NCBI GenBank assembly: GCA_964630925.1
Contig: CAZVZK010000036.1
Coordinates: 1 to 64,000, forward strand
Direction of reading: 5' to 3'
Length of the DNA: 64,000 nt
DNA from: RGDT01 sp964630925
GTDB lineage: Bacteria > Planctomycetota > Planctomycetia > Gemmatales > Gemmataceae
The position numbers and the translations under genes were made by a program. Numbering within the stretch: the stretch's first letter is position 1; the number at the start of each line of letters is the position of its first letter. The notes under the pieces are model-generated. The model saw only the letters and a list, made by a program, of their open reading frames with translations, searched no databases and was not told where the DNA came from. Positions 43,122 through 52,846 of this stretch are shown one piece after another.

Positions 43122-43883
43122 TCAGTAAATCTGGGCGCACTCGCGGACGCGCATCATCGAGGAGGCGACGACCTCGTTCTTGATGATGGGGCGTTTCTTC
43201 TCGTAGGAGCAATCGCCCCACACCTGCCAGAAGACCCGCCAGCCGGTCCCCGCGGCGTAGAAGCCGCAGACGGCCACGCCCCCCTCGAACTCGACATTGA
43301 GGTGGCCCAGGCCCTCGTGGCGTTTCTTCTCCATGAGGGCGGCCTTGTAGTAGCGGGCCTTGTCCACCGAGCTGTGCGGGACGGGGGTGATGGCTGCCAG
43401 GGGCGGGGTGTTGCCCTGGTAGTCGAGGATCAGCTGGTTGTGGAGGCCGTCGAGGTGGGCGATGGCCGCCGGCGGCTGGTAGTTGGCGGCGGAGCCGGCC
43501 GGGGCCGGGTGCAACTTGGCGTTGGCGTGCGAGACGACGAGGTCGTTGCTGCCGTTGACGCGGTCAACGTAGAACTTGCACCCGGACAGGCTGGCGGTGG
43601 CGAAGCCGATCACCCCCGCGGGCGGGACGGCGGGCAGCACCATCGAGCAGATCCAGTTCTCCCGGTACGGCAGCCAGAGCATGTCGCCGTTGGTCGCGTC
43701 GAGGGCGTAGGTGACGCCGGAGATGCCCTTGGGCATCCCGCTCCACGTCACGGTGCCGCGGGTCCCCAGCGCGTCGTACATGAGGTGGTTGCCCACGGTC
43801 CGCACGACCTTGCTCTGCAGGGTGAACTCCAGCGACGGGAGATTCATCGGCCTGCCCCTGATGTCCGCCTCGACGATGGCCAC
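43122..43883 (-). CDS. Hypothetical cytosolic protein, 253 aa
   Basis: This protein begins MAIVEADIRGRPMNLPSLEF. No signal, membrane segment or known domain is visible. It has many aromatic and Gly residues, and the end is MMRVRECAQIY. A block of conserved-looking chemistry (WQVWGDCSYEKKRPIIKNE) contains a Cys. I do not recognise the family. It faces the Met/Pro-rich gene across a hairpin terminator. Confidence 0.6.
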   Translation of the reverse strand: MAIVEADIRGRPMNLPSLEFTLQSKVVRTVGNHLMYDALGTRGTVTWSGMPKGISGVTYALDATNGDMLWLPYRENWICSMVLPAVPPAGVIGFATASLSGCKFYVDRVNGSNDLVVSHANAKLHPAPAGSAANYQPPAAIAHLDGLHNQLILDYQGNTPPLAAITPVPHSSVDKARYYKAALMEKKRHEGLGHLNVEFEGGVAVCGFYAAGTGWRVFWQVWGDCSYEKKRPIIKNEVVASSMMRVRECAQIY

Positions 43884-43962
43884 GGCAAGTCCTCCACTTC
43901 GGGCCGGGCGTCCTCCCCCCCCTCAGCTTACCGCCCCCCTCGGGGGCGGCAATCGGCACGCA

Positions 43963-46875
43963 TTACCGCCAGCCCAGGACGCGGAAGACCCCCTCGCGCT
44001 TCTTGATACGCTCCGGCAGGGCGAGGAGCCTGTCGCGGAAGACGCTCAGCACCAGCCCCAGGCCGAACAGCACCCCGCCGCCGATGGTCATCGTCAGGGC
44101 GATGGCGTTCATCTGGGACCACGGCACGAAGATGAGCAGCGTCAGGACATACGCCGCCGTCAGGAACGCCCCGACCAGCGTCGTCGCCTTGATCTGCATC
44201 ATGAAGCCCGCCGACAGCAGAACCACCGCCGCCGCCAGGAACGCCATCTCGTCGTACCACAGCGGGCGCCCGTCGATGCGCCCCGCCACACCGGCGAGCA
44301 GCTGCGGCACGCCCACCAGCAGGCTGCCCAGCAGCAGCCCCAGGCCGACGAGGTCGTCCTGGCGCTCGCCCTCGCGGGAGTGGCCGACGTGGGCCGCGAT
44401 CAGCACCACGACGCCCGCCACGCTGGCGAAGATGCGCCACTTCTGCGCCGGCGTCAGCCCGCTCGCCAGCGTCAGCACGAGGAACGCGAGCAATGCCTGG
44501 CCGATGGACGCGACCACGTACCACCGCCGCCAGTGCCGCTCGCGTACCAGGGCGAGGGCGGCGAGCGCCGCCACGGTCAGGGCCAGGCACAGCCCGGCGT
44601 AGAACGGCGTCGCCTGGTCGGCGGCCAGCCGGCTCAGGGCCATCAGCGCCGCCGCCACGAACGACAGCGACAGCAGGCCGTTGCCCGCGTTGAACGCCGT
44701 CTCCGTGGCCGCGTCGCTGTACGCCTCCAGGCGGTAACCCACGAGGAGCGCCAGGCCGAGGCCGGCGAACGCCAGGGTGTACAGCTCCGGCTGAAGCTCG
44801 GCGTACAGGCCGAGCTGCCACACCACGCCGCAGCCAAGCGCCGTCGCCGGCAGCACCGCCCAGCCGTGGCCGTGCAGCCGCGACGCCAGGGCGTAGAACA
44901 CCAGCGCCTCGGCGAACAGCAGCGCCAGCCACAGGCGTAGCGACGGCTCGGCCATGTGCGTCACGCTGAAGAACATCCGCGGCACGGCCAGCAGGAGCAG
45001 GACGAGGGCGGCGAGGTGGGCCGCCCGCACCAGCGGCGGCGCCGACGGGCCGCCCCGGTACAGGGCCGCCGCGACGACGTAGGCGATGGGGATGAGGATC
45101 AGCAGGTGGGCCGACACCTCCCACGTCTTCACCTCCAGCACCGCCAGCAGGGAGGCGGCCCCGACGAGCGTCGCGGCGGCCGTGGCGATGAAGTACAGGT
45201 CGGCCAGCCCGTCCGCCGACTCGCGGTAGAGGTGCGCCCCGACGCGGCAGGAGACGATTGTGACGGCCATCGCCACGACGTAGCCCCAGGTGACCACCAG
45301 CCCGCCGTCGGACGGCAGGACGCCGACGATCTGCCCGAACAGCCATAGCCCGACGGCCAGGGCCGCCAGCGGCAGCAGCAGGCCGACGACGGGGAACGAG
45401 CGCGTGTAGCGTGTCCCCTTGAGGGTCGTCTCCTGGAGGAGATTTACGGCGAGGCCGAGGCCGGCCAGGACGGCGATGAGCGCCTCGGCGCCGAGCTTGA
45501 TCTGTAGCTCTTCGATGACGAGGACGGCGGCCCACAGGAACATGAGCGCCGCCGCGTGGACGTAGTGGCCGACGTGCCGCACCACGAGGTCGGAGTAGAC
45601 GTAGGCGTACGTCGCCGCCAGCACGAGCGTCAGCGCCACCCAGTGGTTCTCGCCGACGATGGACGACGGCCCCACGCCGGCCTGCTTGTAGAGATGCTCG
45701 AAGATCGGGTACAGCCACTTGCCGGTCACGAACGCGCCGAGGACGAGGAGCAGGCCGGCGGCCAGGGCGACGTGCCCGCCCCAGAAGAACGCCAGCCCGA
45801 ATCGCCGCCGCGTGAACGCCCCCTCCTTCTCATCCGGGAAGGCCCGCTCGGTATGGATGCACAGGAGGCCCAGCACGACCAGCAGCGACGCGGGCGCGAC
45901 GACCTCCCAGAACTGCCCCGCCTTGGCGATCATCAGGAGGCCGGCGCCGGCGACGCCGAGGACGAGGACGTACACGAACGTCTCGTCCTGGAGGACCCAG
46001 GCGGAGGCGGCGTAGAGGGCGACGGCGACGAGGGCCGGCAGCCACAGCTCGCCCTGGATCGTGATCAGCCCGTTGGAGTGGAGGTACCACAGGTTGAGGG
46101 GCATGACGAGGCAGGCGAGGAGGGTGACGGCCTGGCCCGCGGTGTGATGGGCGGTCCCCTTGAGCAGCCACCAGCCCAGGGCGAGGGTGGCGGCGGTGCC
46201 CGCCGCGAGTAGGGAGGCGACGACCCTCGTGTCCTCGAACACGCCGTTGATGTACAGGAGGATGACGAGGCCCACGACCATGAGCGCCCCGCCCAGCACC
46301 AGCAGGTACTGGATGTTGCGCGGGTCGAGGAGCACCTCGATGAGTGGGCGGCTTGGCACCGGCGGCTCCGGCGGCCTGCGTGCCTCCTCGTCCGCCAGCT
46401 CGGGGACGAGGGGGAGGTAGCGTCGCGGCGGGGGGGGTGGGGGCGGCGCCTTGCCCTCCTCCTCCACCAGGACGGGGATGACCGCCGGCAGGTCGTCGAG
46501 TTCGATGCGGCGGCGCAGGGCGTCGGCGTGGCCATCGATCTCGTCGAGGAGTGCGTGGCCGGTGGACATGCCGATCAGCCCCTCCTTGCGGAGGCGGCGG
46601 ACGGCCTCGGCGAGGAAGCCCCAGTAGCGGAGCGAGCGGGCGGCGGCCGGCTCGCCGGCGCGGGGCCGTGGCAGGCCGTTGCCCTCGCCGGGGCAGGGGC
46701 GGCCCTCGCGGCGTGACGCCTCGAGGTTGAGCCGGCGGTTGGCGAAGAACTCCTTGACGCGGGCCAGGCGGCCGGCGTCGATGAGGCCCTTGGCGGACCA
46801 CTCCTCGACGCGGCGTTCGACGAACTCCTGGGCCTGGAACAGGTCGTCCCAGGCGGCCTCCTCGGCGGGGCGCAT
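43963..46875 (-). CDS. Large DUF2157-like integral membrane protein
   Basis: This 970-residue protein has an N-terminal cytosolic region of about 190 residues with a helical part and a proline run (APPPPPPPRRYLP), followed by more than 20 hydrophobic segments (for example YLLVLGGALMVVGLVILLYI and LAAAVVLLSAGFMMQI). This resembles the DUF2157/DUF2339-type membrane proteins. No transport motif is visible. The ATG at 46875 is preceded by GGAG. Function is unknown. Confidence 0.7.
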   Translation of the reverse strand: MRPAEEAAWDDLFQAQEFVERRVEEWSAKGLIDAGRLARVKEFFANRRLNLEASRREGRPCPGEGNGLPRPRAGEPAAARSLRYWGFLAEAVRRLRKEGLIGMSTGHALLDEIDGHADALRRRIELDDLPAVIPVLVEEEGKAPPPPPPPRRYLPLVPELADEEARRPPEPPVPSRPLIEVLLDPRNIQYLLVLGGALMVVGLVILLYINGVFEDTRVVASLLAAGTAATLALGWWLLKGTAHHTAGQAVTLLACLVMPLNLWYLHSNGLITIQGELWLPALVAVALYAASAWVLQDETFVYVLVLGVAGAGLLMIAKAGQFWEVVAPASLLVVLGLLCIHTERAFPDEKEGAFTRRRFGLAFFWGGHVALAAGLLLVLGAFVTGKWLYPIFEHLYKQAGVGPSSIVGENHWVALTLVLAATYAYVYSDLVVRHVGHYVHAAALMFLWAAVLVIEELQIKLGAEALIAVLAGLGLAVNLLQETTLKGTRYTRSFPVVGLLLPLAALAVGLWLFGQIVGVLPSDGGLVVTWGYVVAMAVTIVSCRVGAHLYRESADGLADLYFIATAAATLVGAASLLAVLEVKTWEVSAHLLILIPIAYVVAAALYRGGPSAPPLVRAAHLAALVLLLLAVPRMFFSVTHMAEPSLRLWLALLFAEALVFYALASRLHGHGWAVLPATALGCGVVWQLGLYAELQPELYTLAFAGLGLALLVGYRLEAYSDAATETAFNAGNGLLSLSFVAAALMALSRLAADQATPFYAGLCLALTVAALAALALVRERHWRRWYVVASIGQALLAFLVLTLASGLTPAQKWRIFASVAGVVVLIAAHVGHSREGERQDDLVGLGLLLGSLLVGVPQLLAGVAGRIDGRPLWYDEMAFLAAAVVLLSAGFMMQIKATTLVGAFLTAAYVLTLLIFVPWSQMNAIALTMTIGGGVLFGLGLVLSVFRDRLLALPERIKKREGVFRVLGWR

Positions 46876-46976
46876 GATGAATCTCCGATGGCGGTGGTAT
46901 GAGAAAGGGAGGGGCACTCCACGTTTACGGAGGCACCGCCCCGCCGTCCACCGTCACGCCGGGGTGCAAGAAGGAA

Positions 46977-47121
46977 GGCATACCACGAAATACACGGAAG
47001 ACACGAAAAGTAGACAAAGAGAAGCAAGGAGGCAGAAGAGGGTCGTCTCCCTCTTTCTTTCTTGATGTCTGCTTTTGTATTGTTTGTTTTTTTGTGTCTC
47101 CCGTGTATTTCGTGGTATGCC
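46977..47121. repeat. Intergenic long-armed inverted-repeat element B
   Basis: Perfect 21-bp arms (46977-46997 and 47101-47121, core CCACGAAATACACGG) continue inward with partial pairing (GACACGAAAA with TTTTTTGTGTC). The centre contains GAAGCAAGGAGGCAGAAG, resembling element A at 17559. It lies between the DUF2157-like gene and fabF. A hairpin of this size may limit transcription between the two genes. Confidence 0.85.
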
Positions 47122-47138
47122 CTCTTCGCTCCATCACC

Positions 47139-48428
47139 TCACCCCTCGAAGCGGCGCATCACCAGGGCGGCGTTCTGCCCGCCGAAGCCGAAGCTCGTCG
47201 AGAGCCCCACCCTCGCCGGCACCTCACGCGCCGAGTTCGGCACGTAGTCCAGGTCGCACGCCGGGTCGCGCCGCGTCTGGTTGATCGTCGGCGGCATCAC
47301 CCCCGTCTTCAGCGTCAGCGCCAGCGCCGCCGCCTCCACCGCCCCCGCCGCCCCGATCAGGTGGCCGATCATGCTCTTGATCGACGACATCGGCAGGTGG
47401 TCCGCCTTGCCGTTGAACACCCGCTTGACCGCCGTCGTCTCCATCTGGTCGTTCAGCCGGGTGCTCGTCCCGTGGGCGTTGATGTAATCCACGTCACGAT
47501 GATCGATCCGGGCCTCCTGCAACGCCCACTTGATCGCCCGTGCCGCGCCCCCGGCTTCCGGGTCCGGCTTCGTCACCGCGTAGGCGTCGAAGCTCGACCC
47601 CAGCCCGAGCACCTCCGCGTAGATCGGCGCGTTCCGCGCCTTGGCCCGCTCCAGCTCCTCCAGCACCAGGACGCCGGCGCCCTCGCCCAGCACGAAGCCG
47701 TCACGCCCCGCGTCGAACGGCCGCGACACCTCCGTCGCCGGCCGGCCGGCCGGAGACAACGCCCCGAGGGCGTGGTAGGCGAGCAGCATCAGCGGGTCGA
47801 TGCGGGAGTCGCCTCCGCCGGCCAGCATGATGTCGGCGTCGTCGCGGGCGATCAGGCGGAACGCCTCCCCCACCGCCTGCGTCGCGGCGGCGCATGCCGT
47901 CGTGATCGTGCTATTCGGCCCCTGGGCGCCGTGGATCAGCGAGATGTGGGCGGCGGTCATGTTCGGCAGGTACTTCAGCACCCACAGCGGGAACAGGCTG
48001 CCGCTGCCGCGTCGGCCCATCCGCTCGGTGTGGAGCTGCCCGTCCTCGCCCCATGCTTCCGTCACCAGGGGGGCGACGTCCGGCAGGTCCATCGGCACGA
48101 GGCCGGTGCCCATCACCACGCCGACACGCTCGGGGTTCTCGCGGCCCAGGTCGAGGCCCGCGTCCGCCACGCCCATCCCCGCCGCCGCGACCGAGAACCG
48201 TGCCGCCCGGCCCATGATCTTCAGGCTCTTGCGGTGCCCCGCAGGGACGTACGGGGTCAGGTCGAAGTCCGGCACCTCGGCGGCGATCCGCACCGGATGC
48301 TCCGAGGCGTCGAAGCTGGAGATCGGTTTGACGCCGCTGTGGCCATTGACGCAGGCGTCCCAGAAGGCTCGATGCCCGATGCCGTTGGGCGCCACCACGC
48401 CCAGGCCCGTCACCACAACCCTGCGCAT
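47139..48428 (-). CDS. fabF: 3-oxoacyl-ACP synthase II (KAS II)
   Basis: This 429-residue condensing enzyme extends fatty acids. The active-site Cys is in STITTACAAATQ, and the two His in NAHGTSTRLND and KSMIGHLIGAAGAVE; the C-terminal GFGGQNAALVMRRF completes the fold. It begins MRRVVVTGLGVVAPNG, with CGGAG before the ATG. No acyl carrier protein or other fab genes are adjacent, so it may be a stand-alone or specialised KAS. Confidence 0.93.
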   Translation of the reverse strand: MRRVVVTGLGVVAPNGIGHRAFWDACVNGHSGVKPISSFDASEHPVRIAAEVPDFDLTPYVPAGHRKSLKIMGRAARFSVAAAGMGVADAGLDLGRENPERVGVVMGTGLVPMDLPDVAPLVTEAWGEDGQLHTERMGRRGSGSLFPLWVLKYLPNMTAAHISLIHGAQGPNSTITTACAAATQAVGEAFRLIARDDADIMLAGGGDSRIDPLMLLAYHALGALSPAGRPATEVSRPFDAGRDGFVLGEGAGVLVLEELERAKARNAPIYAEVLGLGSSFDAYAVTKPDPEAGGAARAIKWALQEARIDHRDVDYINAHGTSTRLNDQMETTAVKRVFNGKADHLPMSSIKSMIGHLIGAAGAVEAAALALTLKTGVMPPTINQTRRDPACDLDYVPNSAREVPARVGLSTSFGFGGQNAALVMRRFEG

Positions 48429-48489
48429 ATCTGTTCTCCGACCGGAGGAGGCAATTCAGACCATCCTGCCCAGTCATCCCAGATTACGC

Positions 48490-48519
48490 ATCCTACCAGA
48501 CATATTCCAGACACGTCAA
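48490..48519 (-). promoter_or_regulatory. Predicted fabF promoter with direct repeat in spacer
   Basis: On the reverse strand TTGACG (48519-48514) and TAGGAT (48495-48490) are 18 bp apart. The spacer is TGTCTGG-AATA-TGTCTGG, a perfect direct repeat that could bind a regulator. Confidence 0.55.
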
Positions 48520-48579
48520 GGAGGAGATTTCGGCGGCGCGTGCGGGATGCGCCACCCGTGCCGAAAGGAGGGGCGGCTC

Positions 48580-51500
48580 TCAGCGCGAGGCCGGGCGCAT
48601 GAGGCCCTTGAAGGTGGGGTGGCCGCGCAGCGGCCGGAAGGAACCCATCTCCAGGGCGCGCGGCGGCAGCGGCCCGGCGGACAGCAGACGCACGGCGGTC
48701 TCGTCGATGCGGCGTGCCAGGCCGCGTTTCAACGACGGCCCGGCGTCGCTCGACAGCAGGTCGGCGCGGACGGCCATCAGGAAGTCGGCGGCGCGGAAAT
48801 TCGCCTCGGCGATGTCGGGCACGCGGGCCGGCAGCGATGCGATGGCCTGATACGCCTCGGCGTAGCCGCCGGCGCGGGCGATCACGCGCGCCCGCATCAA
48901 CGCGGGATAGAGCCGCAGCGTCCGGCACCCGGCATCGGCGGGGCAGTGCTCCGCCATCCACTCCCCCGCGCGTCCGGCCTCCTCGTACAGGCGGCCCGCC
49001 TCGGCGTCCTCGCGGCGGGCGAACAGGATGTTGGCCAGGTTGTTGCAAGCCTGCCCGTGTTCGCCACGCACCTGGGCGGGGCACCCCGGCGCCTCGGCCA
49101 GGGCGCGGTAGAGCGGCACGGCCTCGCGGTACGCCTTCTCGGCGCCCTTGTCGTCGGAGGCTTTCCGGCGTATCACGCCGAGCTGCATCCAGGCGCGGGC
49201 GATGTGCGCCCTCCGACCCGGATTGGCCGGCAGCGCCAGCCAGGCGTCGCGGCTCGCCTCCATCTCCTTCAGCGCCTCGTTCGTGCGCCCCTTGCGCGCG
49301 AGGCACAGGGCGAGGTTGAAGCGCCCCCCCGCCAGCTCCTCCTTCCACTCGACGTAGTCCGGTGCCTGCTTGCACAGGGCGTCGTACTCTGCCACGCACT
49401 GCCGGCACCGCGCCAACGCCTCGTTGTCATTCCCCCCCATCAGCAGCAACGCGGCGGCGAGGCCGGCGTCCTCGGCGAGGGCGGCCCGGTGGGCGCGCGT
49501 GCCCGGCCAGGTCTTGACGGCCCACTCGCCCTGCGCCACCAACTCGCGTGCCTGGGCCGCCGCCGCCCGCAGGACCGCGGGGGCGGAGGTGTCGCCCCGC
49601 GTCGCGAGGAGGCGGCCCTTGTCGCCCATCACGAGCGCCAGCAGACGCCGGTAATCGGCGACGCCCGGCCAGGACTGCGCCAGCGTGGCCGCCTCGATGG
49701 CGGCGTCGGAATGCGCCCGCTCCGCCGCCGCCATCTCGCCGCGCAGGACGCGCAGCCCCCCAACAGATCCCAGCGCCTTCACGAGCAGCCGCCGCATGGA
49801 CACGTCACCCGGCGTCTCCGCCAGTTGCTCGCGGCAAAGCGTCACCGCCTCCGCCAGGAGCGCCAACGCCGCCTCGGGCCCCTCCGTTTTGGCGCGGACC
49901 GACGCGAGCTGGTACGCCAGCGCCGCCTGGGGCATTCGGCCCGAGAGCCCGCGCCGCGTGTCGGCCAGCAGGCGCTCGGCGTCGCCGGGCCGGCCCTGGC
50001 GCTCCAGCGCCGACGCCAGGCCAGTGACGACCCGCACACGGGCCGCGCCCTCGGCCAGCGTCATCGCCTGGCGGTACAGCGTCTCGGCCGCGGCCGGCTC
50101 GCCACGGTGCTGTTGGCCGTCGCCCAGCCGCGTCAGACACGCCACCAAAGCCGAGCGCACCCGGCCCTCGGCGGGCAGCGCCTCCAGGCGGCCCCGCGCC
50201 TCGCGGAGGTTGACCGACGCCTCCTCGTCCAGCCCCAGCCACATCTGCAAACAGCCGACGCGGCACTGGGCGATGGCGGCCTCGCGGCGCACCTCGGGGC
50301 CGCCGCCCTCCTCCTGCAACCGGGCGTAGGCCGCCAGCGCGTCGGCGATGAACCCGCGCTCCTCCTCCAGCGCCGCCGGGCTGCGCGGCAGGTGGTCCTC
50401 GGCCAGGCGTAGGTACATGCGGTCGAGAAGCTCCAGCGTCAGCGCCGTGCGGCCCTCGGCCTTGCGGCGCTGCTCCTCCTCGCGGCCCAGCGCCCCCTGC
50501 ACCTCGGCGCGGCGCGCCTCGGAGTCCCTGGCCCTGCCATCGGCGAGCAGGGCCTCGCGCCACGCCCAGCCGGCCAGCCCCGCGAGCAGCAGCAGGCACG
50601 CCGCCGCCGCCGTCACCGCCACCCCCTGGTGCCGCCGCATCAGCCGCGCCGCCCTCTGCCACAGCGTCGGACGGCGGGCGCGGATGGGGCGGTCGGCGAG
50701 CCAGCTTTCGAGGTCGTCGCGCAGCTCGCCGGCGCCGGGGTAGCGCTCGTGCGGCGCCTTGGCCATCGCCTTGAGGAGGATCGTCTCCAGCTCGGCGGGG
50801 ACGTCGGGGTCGATGCGCCGCGGCGGCGTCGGGTCGTCCTGCGCCACCTGACGCAGCAGCTCGCGGCGCCCGTCGGCCTCGAACGCCGGACGCAGCGTCA
50901 CCAGCTCGTAGAGCGTCACGCCCAGGCCGTAAACGTCGCCGCGCGGGTCGGCGGGCAACGCGCCGCCCTGCGCCTGCTCCGGCGGCATGTAGCGCAGGGT
51001 GCCGACGATGTCGCCGCTGAGGGTCAGACGCGGGTCGGCCTGCGCCTGCGCGAGGCCGAAATCGGTCACCCACAGGTGGCCGCCGTGGCCCAGGAGGAGG
51101 TTGCCCGGCTTGATGTCGCGGTGGACGACGCCGAGGGAGTGGGCGTGTTCCAGGGCGTCGGCGGCGTGGGCGATCAGCCGGGCCACGGACTCGAAGTAGG
51201 GCCGTCCGCCGGCGCGGCTCAGGGGCGTGGGGGCGGTGTCGGCGCGGGCGGCGGTGTCGCCGGCGCCTGCCGGATCCAGGCCGCGTTCACGGCGGAGCTG
51301 GCGGATGAGGTCGGCGAGGGACTGGCCCTCGACGAGCTGCATGGCGAAGAAGTGCACGGCGCGCTCGCTGCCGACCGCGTACACCGGGACGATGTGCGGG
51401 TGATGCAGGCAGGCGGCGATCTGGGCCTCGTGGCGGAAGCGCTGGAGCTGGCGCTGGTCGAGGGTGCCGGCGAAGGGCAGCACCTTGAGGGCGACGCGGC

Positions 51501-51816
51501 GTCCGAGGGAGAGCTGCTCGGCCTCGTAGACGACGCCCATGCCGCCGCGGCCCAGCTCGCGGATGATGCGGAAGTCGCCGAGGGTGCGGCCCTCGGGCGC
51601 CGGGGCCGGCGCGCGGAAGCCGCCGGCGGCGCCGTGCAGGAAGTCGAGGCTGGCGAGGCAGGAGCGCAGGGGGCCTTCCAGGCCGGGGTGTTGCGCGACG
51701 AACTCCTCCGCGGCGGGCGCGGCGCCCGCTTCCAGCATCTGGAGATAGCGCTCCAGGGCCGACAGTACCTCGGAGGTCGGCTCCAGGCGGGCGGATTGCT
51801 CGTCGGCGGTCTTCAC
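48580..51816 (-). CDS. Serine/threonine protein kinase with TPR-like C-terminus
   Basis: This 1,078-residue protein has a kinase domain at about 80-375 with GRGGMGVVYEAEQ, VALKVLPF, HRDIKPGNLLL, DFGLAQAQ and GTLRYMPPEQAQGG; all catalytic residues are intact. A transmembrane helix (VAVTAAAACLLLLAGLAGWAW) near 435 follows and the rest is a helical TPR-like region of about 600 residues. The N-terminal 80 residues (QMLEAGAAPAAEEFVAQHPG) are the common planctomycete kinase leader. Start is GTG 51816, with GGAGG 8 bases before. It follows an unknown gene and an ECF sigma factor on the same strand. Confidence 0.93.
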   Translation of the reverse strand: MKTADEQSARLEPTSEVLSALERYLQMLEAGAAPAAEEFVAQHPGLEGPLRSCLASLDFLHGAAGGFRAPAPAPEGRTLGDFRIIRELGRGGMGVVYEAEQLSLGRRVALKVLPFAGTLDQRQLQRFRHEAQIAACLHHPHIVPVYAVGSERAVHFFAMQLVEGQSLADLIRQLRRERGLDPAGAGDTAARADTAPTPLSRAGGRPYFESVARLIAHAADALEHAHSLGVVHRDIKPGNLLLGHGGHLWVTDFGLAQAQADPRLTLSGDIVGTLRYMPPEQAQGGALPADPRGDVYGLGVTLYELVTLRPAFEADGRRELLRQVAQDDPTPPRRIDPDVPAELETILLKAMAKAPHERYPGAGELRDDLESWLADRPIRARRPTLWQRAARLMRRHQGVAVTAAAACLLLLAGLAGWAWREALLADGRARDSEARRAEVQGALGREEEQRRKAEGRTALTLELLDRMYLRLAEDHLPRSPAALEEERGFIADALAAYARLQEEGGGPEVRREAAIAQCRVGCLQMWLGLDEEASVNLREARGRLEALPAEGRVRSALVACLTRLGDGQQHRGEPAAAETLYRQAMTLAEGAARVRVVTGLASALERQGRPGDAERLLADTRRGLSGRMPQAALAYQLASVRAKTEGPEAALALLAEAVTLCREQLAETPGDVSMRRLLVKALGSVGGLRVLRGEMAAAERAHSDAAIEAATLAQSWPGVADYRRLLALVMGDKGRLLATRGDTSAPAVLRAAAAQARELVAQGEWAVKTWPGTRAHRAALAEDAGLAAALLLMGGNDNEALARCRQCVAEYDALCKQAPDYVEWKEELAGGRFNLALCLARKGRTNEALKEMEASRDAWLALPANPGRRAHIARAWMQLGVIRRKASDDKGAEKAYREAVPLYRALAEAPGCPAQVRGEHGQACNNLANILFARREDAEAGRLYEEAGRAGEWMAEHCPADAGCRTLRLYPALMRARVIARAGGYAEAYQAIASLPARVPDIAEANFRAADFLMAVRADLLSSDAGPSLKRGLARRIDETAVRLLSAGPLPPRALEMGSFRPLRGHPTFKGLMRPASR

Positions 51817-51865
51817 GGGGCTCACCTCCCGGCGACGCGGCGTAAGGCACGGCCATGATACCACG

Positions 51866-52831
51866 TCAGAGGGTCAGCGAGATGCCGATCTGGCTGGCCG
51901 TCGCCCCCTTCTTGATCTGATTGCGCAGGGAGTTCTCGTAGCTATCCCGCCGGGTATCCTTGTGCTTGCCGAGCCAGCCGCGTTCCGAGGCGCACAGCTC
52001 GTCCCAGTAGTCCCTGCCGCGGGACTTGATCAAGAAGTCCGCCGTCTGCAGGATGCACGCCTTCCCGGCATCACGGGCGTCATCGAATGTGCCGCTCGGC
52101 GACTTGCTTCCGTACTGCTTGACGGTGTTGCCGGCGGCGATCACGGCCGCCTCCCACTTGAGACCCAGATACCACTCAGCGTCGGAAACGGACATGTTCA
52201 ATTTCCCCTCGGTGAGCTCCGCCAGCATCCAGGCGTATCCCTCGGCGAAGGCAAAGAGGACGGACTGGCCGCGGCCGGTGATCAGGGCGTCGCCGGCCAT
52301 CAACAGGCCGCTGCCGGCGCCGAGGCTCCAGCACGACCAGTTGACCACCGGGACGACGACCTTGCGGACGGTGCTGCCGATGCCGTACATGATTCCGGCC
52401 ATCGCCCCGGCGGAGAGGACGGGCTTGATCTCGACGCCGACGGAGTAGCCGGAATTCTCCTGGGAGGTGAACAGCGGCGCCCCCCAGGTGTTGGACGCGG
52501 ACAGGAACAGCGAGCTGTACCCGGCGAACGCGGCGCTCACCCCCTCGGTGGTGAACGTCGCCCTCGCCCCGTCCAGGTCGATGGCGGCGAACCCCTTCGC
52601 GGACTTGATCTTCGACCAGCTCAGGTCGTCGCTGGCGAAGTCGGGCAGGCTGACCTCCACCGACAGGCCGGGTACGGCCACGCCCGCCGCGAGCATCACC
52701 CAGTCCTCCCAGACGTCGGCCGTCTTGCTGCGGAACGAGAACACCCACCCGCCGCCGGCGAGGCCGATGCTCGCGCCGGCGCTGATGATGCCCGCGTACT
52801 CCCAATCGTTCGCCGCGGTCTTGCGTCCCAT
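51866..52831 (-). CDS. Hypothetical protein between sigma factor and kinase, 321 aa
   Basis: This protein begins MGRKTAANDWEYAGIISAGA. It has Gly/Ala/Ser-rich, beta-type segments (ASIGLAGGGWVFSF, AGAMAGIMYGIGS) and a helical basic C-terminus. No signal peptide and no recognised domain. The gene lies 15 bp downstream of the sigma factor stop and 49 bp upstream of the kinase start, so the three are probably one transcript. The N-terminal half may insert in a membrane; I cannot tell. Confidence 0.65.
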   Translation of the reverse strand: MGRKTAANDWEYAGIISAGASIGLAGGGWVFSFRSKTADVWEDWVMLAAGVAVPGLSVEVSLPDFASDDLSWSKIKSAKGFAAIDLDGARATFTTEGVSAAFAGYSSLFLSASNTWGAPLFTSQENSGYSVGVEIKPVLSAGAMAGIMYGIGSTVRKVVVPVVNWSCWSLGAGSGLLMAGDALITGRGQSVLFAFAEGYAWMLAELTEGKLNMSVSDAEWYLGLKWEAAVIAAGNTVKQYGSKSPSGTFDDARDAGKACILQTADFLIKSRGRDYWDELCASERGWLGKHKDTRRDSYENSLRNQIKKGATASQIGISLTL

Positions 52832-52846
52832 CCGTCGGCCCTCCCT

